Origin: JBCDGH01 sp038751365
GTDB taxonomy: Bacteria; Patescibacteriota; JACMRA01
NCBI GenBank assembly: GCA_038751365.1
Contig: JBCDGH010000011.1
Span: forward strand, 1 to 31,883
Direction of reading: 5' to 3'
Length of the DNA: 31,883 nucleotides
The notes beneath the pieces are model-generated. The model did no database searches. It was not told the origin of the DNA and saw only the letters and a list, made by a program, of their open reading frames with translations. A program made the translations under genes and the position numbers. The stretch's first letter is position 1, and every line of letters starts with the position of its first letter. Below are positions 22,838 through 30,928 of this stretch, in pieces.

Positions 22838-23190
22838 GGGTTGGTTGGTCGGACGGTAGCTTCAATAGTTATCAACTATTGGGGAGGAAAGTCGGGACTC
22901 CAGTTTAATGAAAATTAGACTATGGGTGGCGGAGTAGTAAACCGCCGAGGGAAACCTTAGGGAGCTGGAAACAGCTGAAAAGTGCAACAGAAAATAAACC
23001 GCCGATGTCCGCTATGGAACAGGTAAGGGCGAACACGTGAGGTAAGAGCTCACGCAGGAAGTCGGGCAACCGACCGTGTGGCAAACCCCATCCGGTGCAA
23101 GGTCAAGAAAGGTCGACCGCGTAGAGAAATTACCGTCTCCTTGTTAGTATTAGCTAACTTGCTAGACAGAAACCCGCTTACAGACCAGCC
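22838..23190 (+). ncRNA. rnpB: RNase P RNA, type A-like
   Basis: Catalytic RNA that matures tRNA 5' ends. The P1 helix closes between GGTTGGTC (22843-22850) and GACCAGCC (23183-23190). The conserved GAGGAAAGTC core follows P2/P3, and the distal CAGAAACCCGCTTACAG segment precedes P1' (the usual 3' pattern is ...GAAxxCxGCTTA). Internal GGCAAACCCCATC and GGTGCAAGG also match conserved regions. About 350 nt, within the normal range. The convergent surface-protein gene ends only 10 bases beyond. Confidence 0.95.
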
Positions 23191-23199
23191 AAAAATAAT

Positions 23200-24528
23200 T
23201 TATCCTTTTATTATTAAAACAATAATACCTCCGATAACTAATACTACAGTTATAACAACGATAACTAGTCTCCAATTATTATTCTGTACTTGCGGCCCTG
23301 CATTTTCTGTTGAATTTGTAGAAGATGTAAAAATAATATCCACACTGTCACTTGCTTCAGGTACTATTTTAGTAAAATCTTTGTTAACTAACTGAACTCT
23401 AACTGTTTTTTTGCCCTCACTTAAATCGCTCACACCTAATTCATTAAGGCTAAATTCTGTGTCAGGGTATATAATTTCTCTTGGAGTTTCGTCTACAAAT
23501 ATCTGTAGATACCCTTGTTCTGGTTCATTTTGACCATCTTGGCGTTCTGGTAAAATAGTAAAATTATCTACTTGTAAAATAAATTTGCGTTCTCCATCAA
23601 TCTTTAAATCTGTTCTGTCTTTGCGTGGTTCTAAAATAGTTATTCTTGGAAACCCCACATCAAGTGAATTATTGTAATTAGTTTGAACGCTTAATTCTGC
23701 CCTGTAAGGTAGCAGCTCTCCAGATCCACTAGCAAGTACAAAGATAAACTTAGTATCTGTACTATCAGCTATATTTAGCTTAGCTAATTCAGCGTTTTTG
23801 GTGTTGAAGTTTACTTCAGCAGAGTTATTACCTAAATCCTTACTAAAATCAATTATTTTTATGAGGTTTTGATCTATTACTTCATTATAATAGACATTTA
23901 GTAAGCCTTTGTTAGGTTGATTAGTAGAGGTGGATTCTAAACTAAAATTTGAGAGCTTTAAAACAAAATTTTGATCTATCTCTTCAGCTAACACACTGCC
24001 AGGTGATGGACTTATAACTTCTACACTTGGGTCAGTTGATGAAGAATCAAAATTAAACTGAAAAACTACTTTTGCCGCCGCTACTCCCGAGCTATTTATG
24101 TATACAAATAGTAATTGATTATCTCCGCTTACTAGTTTTGAGCTAATCTTGCTTATAGGTAAAGGGCTAGTACCATAATCAGTGATAAAGTTGGTGTTAC
24201 TAGAATCATCCTGATTATAAATCTTAAGGTATCCACCTCCAAGTGCGGGATTATCTCTGTACTTAACATTTAGATCAACTCCTGACCAACCATATTTTAT
24301 AGAGTCGTTGATACCGAGAGGATCGTCGTATACCCAGACATTGGTAGATGCTTGCCTTGTGAGCTCGTCCTTTTGATCTTTAACAACTTTACTAATTCTA
24401 AGGTTGATTGGGTTTGCTGCAGATTGCTGGGCAGTTGTAATTATGGTAGATGATATAGGTATTAAAATTGCTATTATCAAATTTAGTACAGCACATAACT
24501 TACTAAGTCTAACTAACCATGAAAGCAT
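23200..24528 (-). CDS. Secreted, C-terminally anchored surface protein with three repeats
   Basis: From ATG 24528 (442 residues); the longer frame from TTG 24567 is rejected because that TTG is part of the -35 box. A signal peptide spans about residues 1-33 (hydrophobic, ends SSTIITTAQQ). Three Ig-like beta repeats are suggested by recurring patterns: GGGYLKIYN, NKGLLNVYY and EQGYLQIFV each mark one unit, followed by DNQLLFVYI, TKFIFVLAS and KKTVRVQLV. A transmembrane helix lies at about 418-438, then a short basic tail (IIKG), so the body faces outward. Possible host- or cell-contact protein; family not recognised. Confidence 0.75.
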   Translation of the reverse strand: MLSWLVRLSKLCAVLNLIIAILIPISSTIITTAQQSAANPINLRISKVVKDQKDELTRQASTNVWVYDDPLGINDSIKYGWSGVDLNVKYRDNPALGGGYLKIYNQDDSSNTNFITDYGTSPLPISKISSKLVSGDNQLLFVYINSSGVAAAKVVFQFNFDSSSTDPSVEVISPSPGSVLAEEIDQNFVLKLSNFSLESTSTNQPNKGLLNVYYNEVIDQNLIKIIDFSKDLGNNSAEVNFNTKNAELAKLNIADSTDTKFIFVLASGSGELLPYRAELSVQTNYNNSLDVGFPRITILEPRKDRTDLKIDGERKFILQVDNFTILPERQDGQNEPEQGYLQIFVDETPREIIYPDTEFSLNELGVSDLSEGKKTVRVQLVNKDFTKIVPEASDSVDIIFTSSTNSTENAGPQVQNNNWRLVIVVITVVLVIGGIIVLIIKG

Positions 24529-24539
24529 AATTAATCCAA

Positions 24540-24567
24540 ATTTTAATTCAATAATTACTTTAGTCAA
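24540..24567 (-). promoter_or_regulatory. Promoter of the surface protein gene
   Basis: Minus strand: TTGACT (24562-24567), 16-base spacer, TAAAAT (24540-24545). The start near 24533 leaves about 5 bases before the ATG. Confidence 0.6.
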
Positions 24568-24595
24568 GGTATAAGATCATAGCTTGAACAGCTAC

Positions 24596-24626
24596 TTGAC
24601 ACCTGTTGATTATTAGGGTTTATTTT
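24596..24626 (+). promoter_or_regulatory. Promoter of the M16 peptidase gene
   Basis: TTGACA (24596-24601) with a TATTTT -10-like box (24621-24626) at 19 bases. The start would fall at about 24633, almost on the ATG at 24636, so probably a near-leaderless message. Divergent from the surface protein promoter. Confidence 0.5.
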
Positions 24627-24635
24627 CTTAAACTT

Positions 24636-25898
24636 ATGAATTACATCCAGAAAAATTCCTGTATACACATGCTGTCGCAGTCTCTGGATCGCAAAAAATT
24701 TGAATTTGAAATAGTCTTTACAAGTGGCGGTAGCTGGTTCGAGTTACCAGAGGATCGAGGTAAAAGGCATTTGATGGAACACTGCATAGCCTCCAGAACT
24801 AAGACTTTGAATTTTCAGCAGCTTAAAGATTTTGAATATAGCGAAAATTTAATGCTAAATGCTTATACTCAACCTATTACTATGGGTTTGACAGTTGGTG
24901 GTCACTATTCAGACTTTAAAAAAATGATAGACCTTCTCTTAGAGATGGCTTTTGAACCCAGTTTTGATCAAGACATTTTGAACAGAGAGCGTGAAATAGT
25001 TTTACGTGAAATAAGCGAAAGAAGAGGGGATCCAAATTATCGACTACATTTCGAAACTATGGGCAAGGTCTTTACTCCAGATTCTTACTCTAATCATCAA
25101 GTTTTGGGTGATATAGAGATGGTTACTCAGACTTCGATTGAAGATTTTTACAGAATGCATAAACAAAATCTCAAAAAAAGTCATGTTTTGTTTTTGTTAA
25201 GTGGTGGTGGGATTGATATGGATTACTTTGAGTCCAAACTCAACGGCTATTTGGATCAATCTGAGTTGGTTAATGAGATAGAATCTAAGCCCAAAGTAAA
25301 TTTTCAGGTAGATAATCATTTTCAAGATTTTCAATTTTTACCAGTGGTTAGTAAGTTAGCTCACAGTCATGCGGAATTAAGTATTTTTATTCCTTGTCAT
25401 GTGAATTACCAAAACAAGCCTGCTCTACAAGTATTTGAAAGCCTGTTTTTGAAATATGGAGGTATCGTTTATGACAAGTTGAGAGACGAATTAGGCTTGG
25501 TTTATGGGATTCACAATGCTTTTGATATTAATTTGCAAGTCCTTGATATCTTTTTATCTTGTGAAATTCAATATATAGATGAGATTCTTCATCAAATAAA
25601 AGAAGTTTTTAGTGATTTTTCAAGTGTCTTTAATGAGCAGAAGTTTAATCAGTATAAGCAGATTATAAGAAAAAAACTAGATATTTCTCAAGACACCCTT
25701 GGAGCTTCGATCGCCTTTACTCAAAATATGCTAAGAACTTATGGAGTTGCTGAGGAGTACAATGTGTACGCTGATCGGCTAATCGCTGTTACTAAAGATG
25801 AGGTAGAAGAGGTGTATAACTATGTACAGAGTTCTTTAGATAAAATGAAAGTTGTCGTCGTCAGTAATGACCCTAAAATAAATAAAATTCAACTCTAA
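24636..25898 (+). CDS. M16-family zinc peptidase
   Basis: Inverted zinc motif H45-L-M-E48-H49 in KRHLMEHC and the third ligand E125 in LREISERRGD, exactly 76 residues after H49 as in the family (HxxEH-76-E), so it should be active. The C-terminal half (from about 230) is the second, non-catalytic M16 domain, with LRDELGLVYGIHNAF (about 282-296) matching its R/Y signature. I use the ATG at 24636; the upstream TTG at 24606 lies within the promoter. 420 residues, one subunit. Substrates are probably small peptides or processing targets; none is obvious here. Confidence 0.88.
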   Translation: MNYIQKNSCIHMLSQSLDRKKFEFEIVFTSGGSWFELPEDRGKRHLMEHCIASRTKTLNFQQLKDFEYSENLMLNAYTQPITMGLTVGGHYSDFKKMIDLLLEMAFEPSFDQDILNREREIVLREISERRGDPNYRLHFETMGKVFTPDSYSNHQVLGDIEMVTQTSIEDFYRMHKQNLKKSHVLFLLSGGGIDMDYFESKLNGYLDQSELVNEIESKPKVNFQVDNHFQDFQFLPVVSKLAHSHAELSIFIPCHVNYQNKPALQVFESLFLKYGGIVYDKLRDELGLVYGIHNAFDINLQVLDIFLSCEIQYIDEILHQIKEVFSDFSSVFNEQKFNQYKQIIRKKLDISQDTLGASIAFTQNMLRTYGVAEEYNVYADRLIAVTKDEVEEVYNYVQSSLDKMKVVVVSNDPKINKIQL

Positions 25899-25906
25899 TA
25901 CAAATA

Positions 25907-26028
25907 CAAAAAAAGACAATCTCTGGTAAAGATTGTCTAGATCAAAGAGATTGTCTTTGATAAATGAGCATTGGCTGTCTTTAAAAGACAGCTAAAAAAT
26001 GTTTAAAATCTAAACTGAGTTTAGTCAA
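25907..26028 (-). ncRNA. Candidate small RNA unit 4
   Basis: Minus strand: TTGACT -35 (26023-26028), a weak -10, a TTAGCTGTC box, the palindrome GCTGTCTTTAAAAGACAGC (25974-25992), a second hairpin ATCAAAGA/TCTTTGAT (25941-25961), and terminator AGACAATC/GATTGTCT followed by seven T (25907-25938). The GATTGTCT arm occurs twice (25931-25938 and 25949-25956), so two alternative folds compete. Confidence 0.45.
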
Positions 26029-26056
26029 TACTACTCTCAAAAATTATTTGGAGACA

Positions 26057-26090
26057 CAATAAAATCCGCGCAAGCGGATTTTATTGTTTT
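26057..26090. terminator. Terminator between the M16 peptidase and HU genes
   Basis: Perfect 13-bp stem CAATAAAATCCGC-GCAA-GCGGATTTTATTG (26057-26086) then TTTT on the plus strand. The T-rich arm would also favour termination on the minus strand, so it can serve both convergent genes. Confidence 0.85.
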
Positions 26091-26114
26091 CTTTTGATCT
26101 ATTTAATTAGGGGT

Positions 26115-26408
26115 TTAACTAACTAAATCTTTAAGACCTTTTCCTGCTTTAAAATTAACTACAGTTGACTCTGGGATGTCAATTTCGGCGCCAGTCTGAG
26201 GATTTCTTCCTTTTCTTGCATTTCTTTTACTTGTCTTGAAAGTTCCAAAACCTGTAAAGGTGATTTCATTACCCTTCTTTAAATTAGTACTAATTAAATC
26301 TAAAAATGATTCTAAATACTTGCTAGCTTCATTTTGAGAAATGCCGTTTGTGTCGGCAAAATCCTTAATAAAATCGGTTTTAGTTACTTTAGTTGTGCTT
26401 TGTGCCAT
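26115..26408 (-). CDS. HU-family nucleoid-associated protein
   Basis: Binds and bends DNA as a dimer. The 97-residue sequence has the N-terminal helices (TKTDFIKDFADTNGISQNEA, then YLESFLDLISTNLKKG), the EITFTGFGTFKTSKR strand pair and the flexible DNA-binding arm RNARKGRNPQTGAEI with the conserved RNPQTG, followed by VVNFKAGKGLKDLV. Length and motifs are standard. Its transcript ends at the 26057-26090 hairpin. Confidence 0.95.
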   Translation of the reverse strand: MAQSTTKVTKTDFIKDFADTNGISQNEASKYLESFLDLISTNLKKGNEITFTGFGTFKTSKRNARKGRNPQTGAEIDIPESTVVNFKAGKGLKDLVS

Positions 26409-26445
26409 ATAATTAATATATAAAATTTATAATTCTAATTACAGA

Positions 26446-26473
26446 AAATTAGATTTAATAATTGTTTTGTCAA
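26446..26473 (-). promoter_or_regulatory. Promoter of the HU gene
   Basis: Minus strand: perfect TTGACA (26468-26473), 16-base spacer, TAATTT (26446-26451); leader about 30 bases, A/T only, no Shine-Dalgarno. Confidence 0.5.
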
Positions 26474-26510
26474 GTTTTTTGGTTTAAATACTGCTAACTA
26501 TCAAATCAGC

Positions 26511-28097
26511 TTATCTATTTATCCCAATGTACCATATACCCCAGCCCCATCGAAAGTCGTCAATTTGCCATCCTTTATTGTGGGCTAGTTGGCGTAGTTC
26601 ATCACTTTTTTTATAATCTTTAGATTGTTTAGCAGTCCATCTTTGCTCGCCAATATCCAAAATTTCTTCAGGTAGATCGAGATTAAATAGCTTTAGGTTC
26701 AAAAATTTACTATCAAATTTGGAAAGTGCTTTATGATCATGAATAGCCATGATATCTTTAGACTGAATACGGTTAACTACTTTATGTAGATATTCTTGAT
26801 ACACATCTAAAAACTTAGGTATGTTTAGATCTTCACATAATATGCTTAACCATTGATTTTTTAATGATAAGTACCGGTCATCATCCAAGTTTTCAAGATT
26901 TGGTGATTGGTTGAAAGACCTTATTTTGGAGACTTCTTTCCGAAGATTATGTAAGCGATTTTGACTTTGTTCTAGTTTTTCCCAAGTAAAATTGAGTTGT
27001 TCAGAGTAATGATGCTCCATTAACACCAATCTGTAAGCTAAAGGGTCAAAGCCTCTAGCTTGTATATCGTGAACTGTATAAGTGTTTTCTAAGCTTTTGC
27101 TCATTTTTGTACCATCTACCAAAACATGTTTCCAATGTACCCAGTATTTTGATAAATGGTAGCCAAGTGACTCTGCTTGTAATATTTCGTTCTTATGGTG
27201 AACAGGAATATGTTCCTCACCGCCTGAGTGTAAGTCTATTAAAGTAGTTTTTTGTAGATCAGCGTTATACTTTACCTCTCTGCGCGCTAGAATTTTGGTT
27301 ATCATTGCTACACATTCTGAGTGCCAGCCTGGAGCTCCATATTTAGCTAATAAAGATTCTCTGTTATCAGATTCATCAAAGTACGATTCATCTAAATCCT
27401 GAATCAATTCTACTGCTTCTGGAAAATCCTTGAATTTCCATTTTTGTAAGCTGTGAGGATCCACAAATTTCCACAAGGCAAAGTCGGCTGGGTTTTTGGT
27501 TGTATTTTTTATGTCACGCTTTGTGAATTGGCTATTTCCCGGAGTTTTAGGTACTCCTGGTAGTTCGTTTATGTGATCGATTATTTCTAGATTATTTTGA
27601 CTATCAAAGTATATTCCATCCTCTAGTATGTAAGCTTTTTTATGTTTTACTAAGGATAGGGCTAAAATCATTTGAGATGGTATGTATTCTGTTGCTTTGG
27701 GTTGGTACTTACCGCTCGGTAATTCTATCCCTAATAATTTTGTTTGCTTTAAATAGTCACCTAAGTAATACTTTATGATTTCTTGTACACTTTTGCCATC
27801 TCTTTTTGCACCTTTTTCAATTTTATCTTCACCTTGGTCAGCATCATCTACCAAATGTCCTACATCTGTGACGTTATGAACTAGCTCTATACTCCACCCA
27901 GCTAGATTAGCAATTTGCACAAAAGTAGCCGGAAACCAAGCACCTCTCATATTTCCTATATGTTGCGTGCTATAAACAGTAGGTCCGCATGAATAGTACT
28001 TAATATGTCCTGGACTTGTAGTTTTTGCTGGGTCTAAAGTTACTTGCTGCTTTAAGTAAGAATCAAAAAAACTTATTGAGTGAATACTATCTTCCAT
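26511..28097 (-). CDS. cysS: Cysteinyl-tRNA synthetase
   Basis: Class I enzyme that charges tRNA-Cys. Signature HIGN at 46-49 (HIGH variant), KMSKS at 331-335, and zinc ligands C37 (YSCGPTVY), C262 (WHSECVAM), H290 or H296 and E in the HSGGEEHIPVHH stretch. The helical anticodon region follows, ending IDDFRWGWGIWYIG. At 528 residues it is slightly longer than the common 460-480. The ATG at 28097 gives MEDSIHSISFFDS, the usual strand before the active site. Confidence 0.94.
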   Translation of the reverse strand: MEDSIHSISFFDSYLKQQVTLDPAKTTSPGHIKYYSCGPTVYSTQHIGNMRGAWFPATFVQIANLAGWSIELVHNVTDVGHLVDDADQGEDKIEKGAKRDGKSVQEIIKYYLGDYLKQTKLLGIELPSGKYQPKATEYIPSQMILALSLVKHKKAYILEDGIYFDSQNNLEIIDHINELPGVPKTPGNSQFTKRDIKNTTKNPADFALWKFVDPHSLQKWKFKDFPEAVELIQDLDESYFDESDNRESLLAKYGAPGWHSECVAMITKILARREVKYNADLQKTTLIDLHSGGEEHIPVHHKNEILQAESLGYHLSKYWVHWKHVLVDGTKMSKSLENTYTVHDIQARGFDPLAYRLVLMEHHYSEQLNFTWEKLEQSQNRLHNLRKEVSKIRSFNQSPNLENLDDDRYLSLKNQWLSILCEDLNIPKFLDVYQEYLHKVVNRIQSKDIMAIHDHKALSKFDSKFLNLKLFNLDLPEEILDIGEQRWTAKQSKDYKKSDELRQLAHNKGWQIDDFRWGWGIWYIGINR

Positions 28098-28154
28098 ATA
28101 ATCTAGGTAATCTCATTAATCATGAGAATTTATTGATAGCAGGTCAAGCTCTGC

Positions 28155-28910
28155 TTACTTATTTGTGACAGTTCTAGCACTATAGATGTATATTATCTTA
28201 GCTATGGTAATTATGCTTAAGGATATGAGTGTATAAATTGTAATGGATAGTACGGTATTGTAAGCGTGATCTGCGAGAATACCTAGCGCTGCCCAGATTA
28301 AAACAGCTAAGGTAGTAAAGTTTTTGTGTTTTATACTTATTATCGAGTTGATTAGAAAAGCTAGTACTAATACACATCCACCAAATACTCCTTGAATAAA
28401 GGGATCTAAGTTGTTTAAGCCAGCTTTATACTGAAGAAACGTAGTAATATTGATAGCTGAAGCAATTATAGTCCAGCCAAGGTATAATAGATACCAGCTT
28501 GTAACTATAGTACGCACAGTAGAGTTTTGAGATTTATTGAGTTCCGTGTAGACTTTATAATTAAGCAAGACTAATAAAAATAACAAAATAGCGCTCAATC
28601 CGACTTGGAAGTAATGCCAACTAAAAATCCACAAGCAGTTCACCACGCACGATATTAGAAAATAGATTATGGCAGCTTTAGTGACTTGGAATTTATTACT
28701 AAGAATAAGTAGACTAGTTATAATCAAGCCTAGGTAAATTAAAGCCCATATTGAAAAAGTAAAACCTGCAGGAGTAATTACTGTGTAGTATATATCTGAG
28801 ATTTCTCCTGTAGTAATGTTGTTTAAAGGAAGTCCAGTCGCTAAGTAGTTTATGATTACAGTAACTGTTGTACTGATTAAAAAAAGTGATCTGATGGCTT
28901 TATTAAGCAT
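28155..28910 (-). CDS. TspO/MBR-related membrane protein
   Basis: From ATG 28910: seven hydrophobic helices within 251 residues. The segment ITPAGFTFSIWALIYLGL (about 46-63) matches the PAGYTFSIWGLIY-type signature of the tryptophan-rich sensory protein group related to TspO. TspO homologues bind tetrapyrroles and respond to light or oxidative stress. The TTG at 28973 gives a longer frame but lies at the edge of the terminator; a leaderless-type promoter, TTTACA (28940-28945), 17 bases, TATCCT (28917-28922), points to 28910. Confidence 0.7.
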   Translation of the reverse strand: MLNKAIRSLFLISTTVTVIINYLATGLPLNNITTGEISDIYYTVITPAGFTFSIWALIYLGLIITSLLILSNKFQVTKAAIIYFLISCVVNCLWIFSWHYFQVGLSAILLFLLVLLNYKVYTELNKSQNSTVRTIVTSWYLLYLGWTIIASAINITTFLQYKAGLNNLDPFIQGVFGGCVLVLAFLINSIISIKHKNFTTLAVLIWAALGILADHAYNTVLSITIYTLISLSIITIAKIIYIYSARTVTNK

Positions 28911-28971
28911 AGATAAAGGATAAAAGCTTACTAAGTTTTTGTAAAGTTTTCTAGATTCGAGATTGAAGCGC

Positions 28972-29007
28972 AAAAAAAAGACCTGTATCTTAAATTATAC
29001 AAGTCTT
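28972..29007 (-). terminator. Terminator downstream of the 51-residue gene
   Basis: Minus strand: AAGACTTGTAT pairs with ATACAGGTCTT (one mismatch), followed by T-rich sequence (28972-28979). Ends the small ORF transcript before the TspO-like gene. Confidence 0.8.
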
Positions 29008-29021
29008 ATAGATAATTGTGA

Positions 29022-29177
29022 CTACACCTTTTTTTCGTAAGTTACAGTCACCTCTCCGTTTCCGGTAGAGGTCTTAATTGCCTCATACTGATCTGGATTT
29101 TCTACAACTTCATGTAGTTTACTAACTGCATCTTCACCTGAAGACCCAATAATTTCTATAATAACTCTTTTATTCAT
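29022..29177 (-). CDS. 51-residue acidic protein, unknown function
   Basis: Begins MNKRVIIEIIGSSGEDAV and ends VTVTYEKKV; probable strand-helix-strand fold, soluble. A clear Shine-Dalgarno AGGAG (29186-29190) lies 8 bases before the ATG, unusual for this window and strong support for translation. A Rho-independent terminator ends one base before that site, so expression may depend on read-through from the photolyase side. No family recognised. Confidence 0.7.
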   Translation of the reverse strand: MNKRVIIEIIGSSGEDAVSKLHEVVENPDQYEAIKTSTGNGEVTVTYEKKV

Positions 29178-29190
29178 CTTTTAGACTCCT

Positions 29191-29217
29191 AAAAAAAGTC
29201 AGTAACTAATTACTGAC
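29191..29217 (-). terminator. Terminator or attenuator just before the small ORF's ribosome site
   Basis: Minus strand: GTCAGTAA-ttag-TTACTGAC followed by seven T, then immediately the AGGAG site of the 51-residue ORF. Either ends the photolyase transcript or attenuates the small gene. Upstream at 29266-29273 is a full AAGGAGGT with no start codon near. Confidence 0.75.
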
Positions 29218-29354
29218 AAAAAGATTCACTACTAATGAAACTAATTTTGGTTCTTGTTCTTATATACCTCCTTCTCTTGAAGTTAATGAACTCTACAATC
29301 TGATCACAATTAATTGAGGTATGTCAAATACCTGTTTGAGGTGCTATTGTAATT

Positions 29355-30830
29355 TTAAATACTACTTTCGAAGCTAGAATTTAGTTTTAGACTTATTCTA
29401 TTCCTTACTTGTTTTCTGAGATCAGAGATTAATTTACCATTAGTTTGTTTAGTTGCTTTAAAATCTAATATTTGCATGGTGTAGCCTGATATTTTGCTTT
29501 CTCCAGAAGAATGACTTAGGATTTCATCTTTACTAGCAGCTTTTAGCTCAGGTAGCCAGTATCGAACAAACTGTAAATCTGGGTCTCTATCAAGAAGGTT
29601 TTTCGTAGGATCATAAATTCTAAAACTTTTCGAAAGTGGGTTAGTAATCCCAGCTTGCATCTGCCATTGCCAATGATCAATAGCTACATCACCATCTATT
29701 AAATAATTCATAAAGTGTAGAGCTCCTAATTTCCAGCTAATACCACAGTTAATGCACAAGAAAGTAGCGACCATGGCTCTCATTCTGAAGTTTAGCCATC
29801 CTATAGTCTTTAATTGTCTCATACTTGCGTCTACTAGGGGAAAGCCAGTCAGACCATTTTTCCAAGTTTCATAAAGTAGTCTTTTGTCTGAGGTTAAATC
29901 TATATCATCATGCAGCGGTTCAAACTCTTTAAATCTAGTTTCTAAAACATGCTCGGGTTTAAGATATAATTTATTAACAAAGCTGTCTCTCCACCTCAGT
30001 CTTTCTAAAAAGGCTCTTGCGGTAATATTTAAACTTTTATTATTAATTTTATAGTGCTCAACGACTTTCTGGTAAATAAATCTGGTACTTATATTTCCAA
30101 AAGCGATGTTTGGTGATAAATGGGTTGTGCTACCTTGTAGACTTAACCATGGTCTAGACAGTTTCCAATGGTAACCACTGATTCTAGAAGTTAGAAAAGA
30201 CTTTAAAGTACTTTCAGCTTGTCTTTGTCCAGCAGAAAAGAGCCTCTTCTCAGGAAGCCAGAAACGCTGGTATTTTGTTTTTAGCTCATAGAAGCTTATT
30301 CTTGGTACTTTGGTATGTAGATTTATGGTTCGAATCTGGGTAGGCTCTACCCATAAAGCTTCAGAGTTGTAAGCATAGTAAGACTTTCTCCAAGAGTCCA
30401 TACTTAGAGGTTTTATTTCTAAAAAGCTATTTTTGCCTACGATAGTTTCTACACCTAAGCTTTGGCATAACTTGAATATTTCTTTGTCCCTTGCTATTCC
30501 ATAGTTTATTTGTACATCAGCGTTATAGTATAGTTTTGGGGTGTGACCTATTGAGATTAAACCAGTAAGTAAAGATTTGATAACATCTTTTGAGTTTCCT
30601 TCAAATAAGGTGAGGTGAGATTTTTTGGTTTGTAAATCGTTATGTAAGCTTAGTAGGCTTTCAAATAAAAAAGTAGTTCTGGAATAGCTAATCTCTGACC
30701 ACTGCGTGTAGAAGAAAGGATCAACTATAAAAAAGGGTAGGCAGGGGTGTCCAGAGTCATTGCTCATACTCACCATTTGATTATCAACTAGTCTCAGGTC
30801 TCTTCTGAACCAAACTAAATTTAAGATCAT
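29355..30830 (-). CDS. Photolyase/cryptochrome-family flavoprotein
   Basis: Light-driven repair of UV-induced pyrimidine dimers or blue-light sensing. An N-terminal antenna-type Rossmann domain (WFRRDLRLVDN) occupies about 1-130; the FAD-binding helical domain spans about 215-430 with WRDSFVNKLY, TGFPLVDASMRQL, GWLNFRMR, then LIDGDVAIDHWQWQMQAG and FRIYDPTKN. By eye alignment to E. coli Phr, W366 and W389 match two triad tryptophans, T313 stands where W306 should be, and D385 stands where N378 faces the flavin N5. The Asp recalls plant cryptochromes. 491 residues, close to normal. Confidence 0.9.
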   Translation of the reverse strand: MILNLVWFRRDLRLVDNQMVSMSNDSGHPCLPFFIVDPFFYTQWSEISYSRTTFLFESLLSLHNDLQTKKSHLTLFEGNSKDVIKSLLTGLISIGHTPKLYYNADVQINYGIARDKEIFKLCQSLGVETIVGKNSFLEIKPLSMDSWRKSYYAYNSEALWVEPTQIRTINLHTKVPRISFYELKTKYQRFWLPEKRLFSAGQRQAESTLKSFLTSRISGYHWKLSRPWLSLQGSTTHLSPNIAFGNISTRFIYQKVVEHYKINNKSLNITARAFLERLRWRDSFVNKLYLKPEHVLETRFKEFEPLHDDIDLTSDKRLLYETWKNGLTGFPLVDASMRQLKTIGWLNFRMRAMVATFLCINCGISWKLGALHFMNYLIDGDVAIDHWQWQMQAGITNPLSKSFRIYDPTKNLLDRDPDLQFVRYWLPELKAASKDEILSHSSGESKISGYTMQILDFKATKQTNGKLISDLRKQVRNRISLKLNSSFESSI

Positions 30831-30891
30831 GTGTGATTGTAGTTTAAGTTATTTTTAGGAAATTGTTAATCCATAAATTACTGGAATTGTA

Positions 30892-30920
30892 TTGACAATC
30901 TCAGTTTAAGTAAGTAACTT
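30892..30920 (+). promoter_or_regulatory. Possible promoter of the NmrA-like gene
   Basis: Perfect TTGACA (30892-30897) with a weak TAACTT (30915-30920) at 17 bases. The start would fall at about 30928, on the ATG, giving another leaderless message. Confidence 0.4.
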
Positions 30921-30928
30921 AAGTTAGT

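Noticed and set aside
23078..23395. ORF starting inside the RNase P RNA and running antisense to the surface protein gene
   Set aside because: It overlaps a confident RNA gene and a real minus-strand gene; no family resemblance.
24529..24567. TTG start for the surface protein
   Set aside because: The TTG is part of the TTGACT -35 box; ATG 24528 follows a fitting -10.
28911..28973. TTG start for the TspO-like gene
   Set aside because: It adds a polar segment without family match and abuts the upstream terminator; a promoter sits just before ATG 28910.
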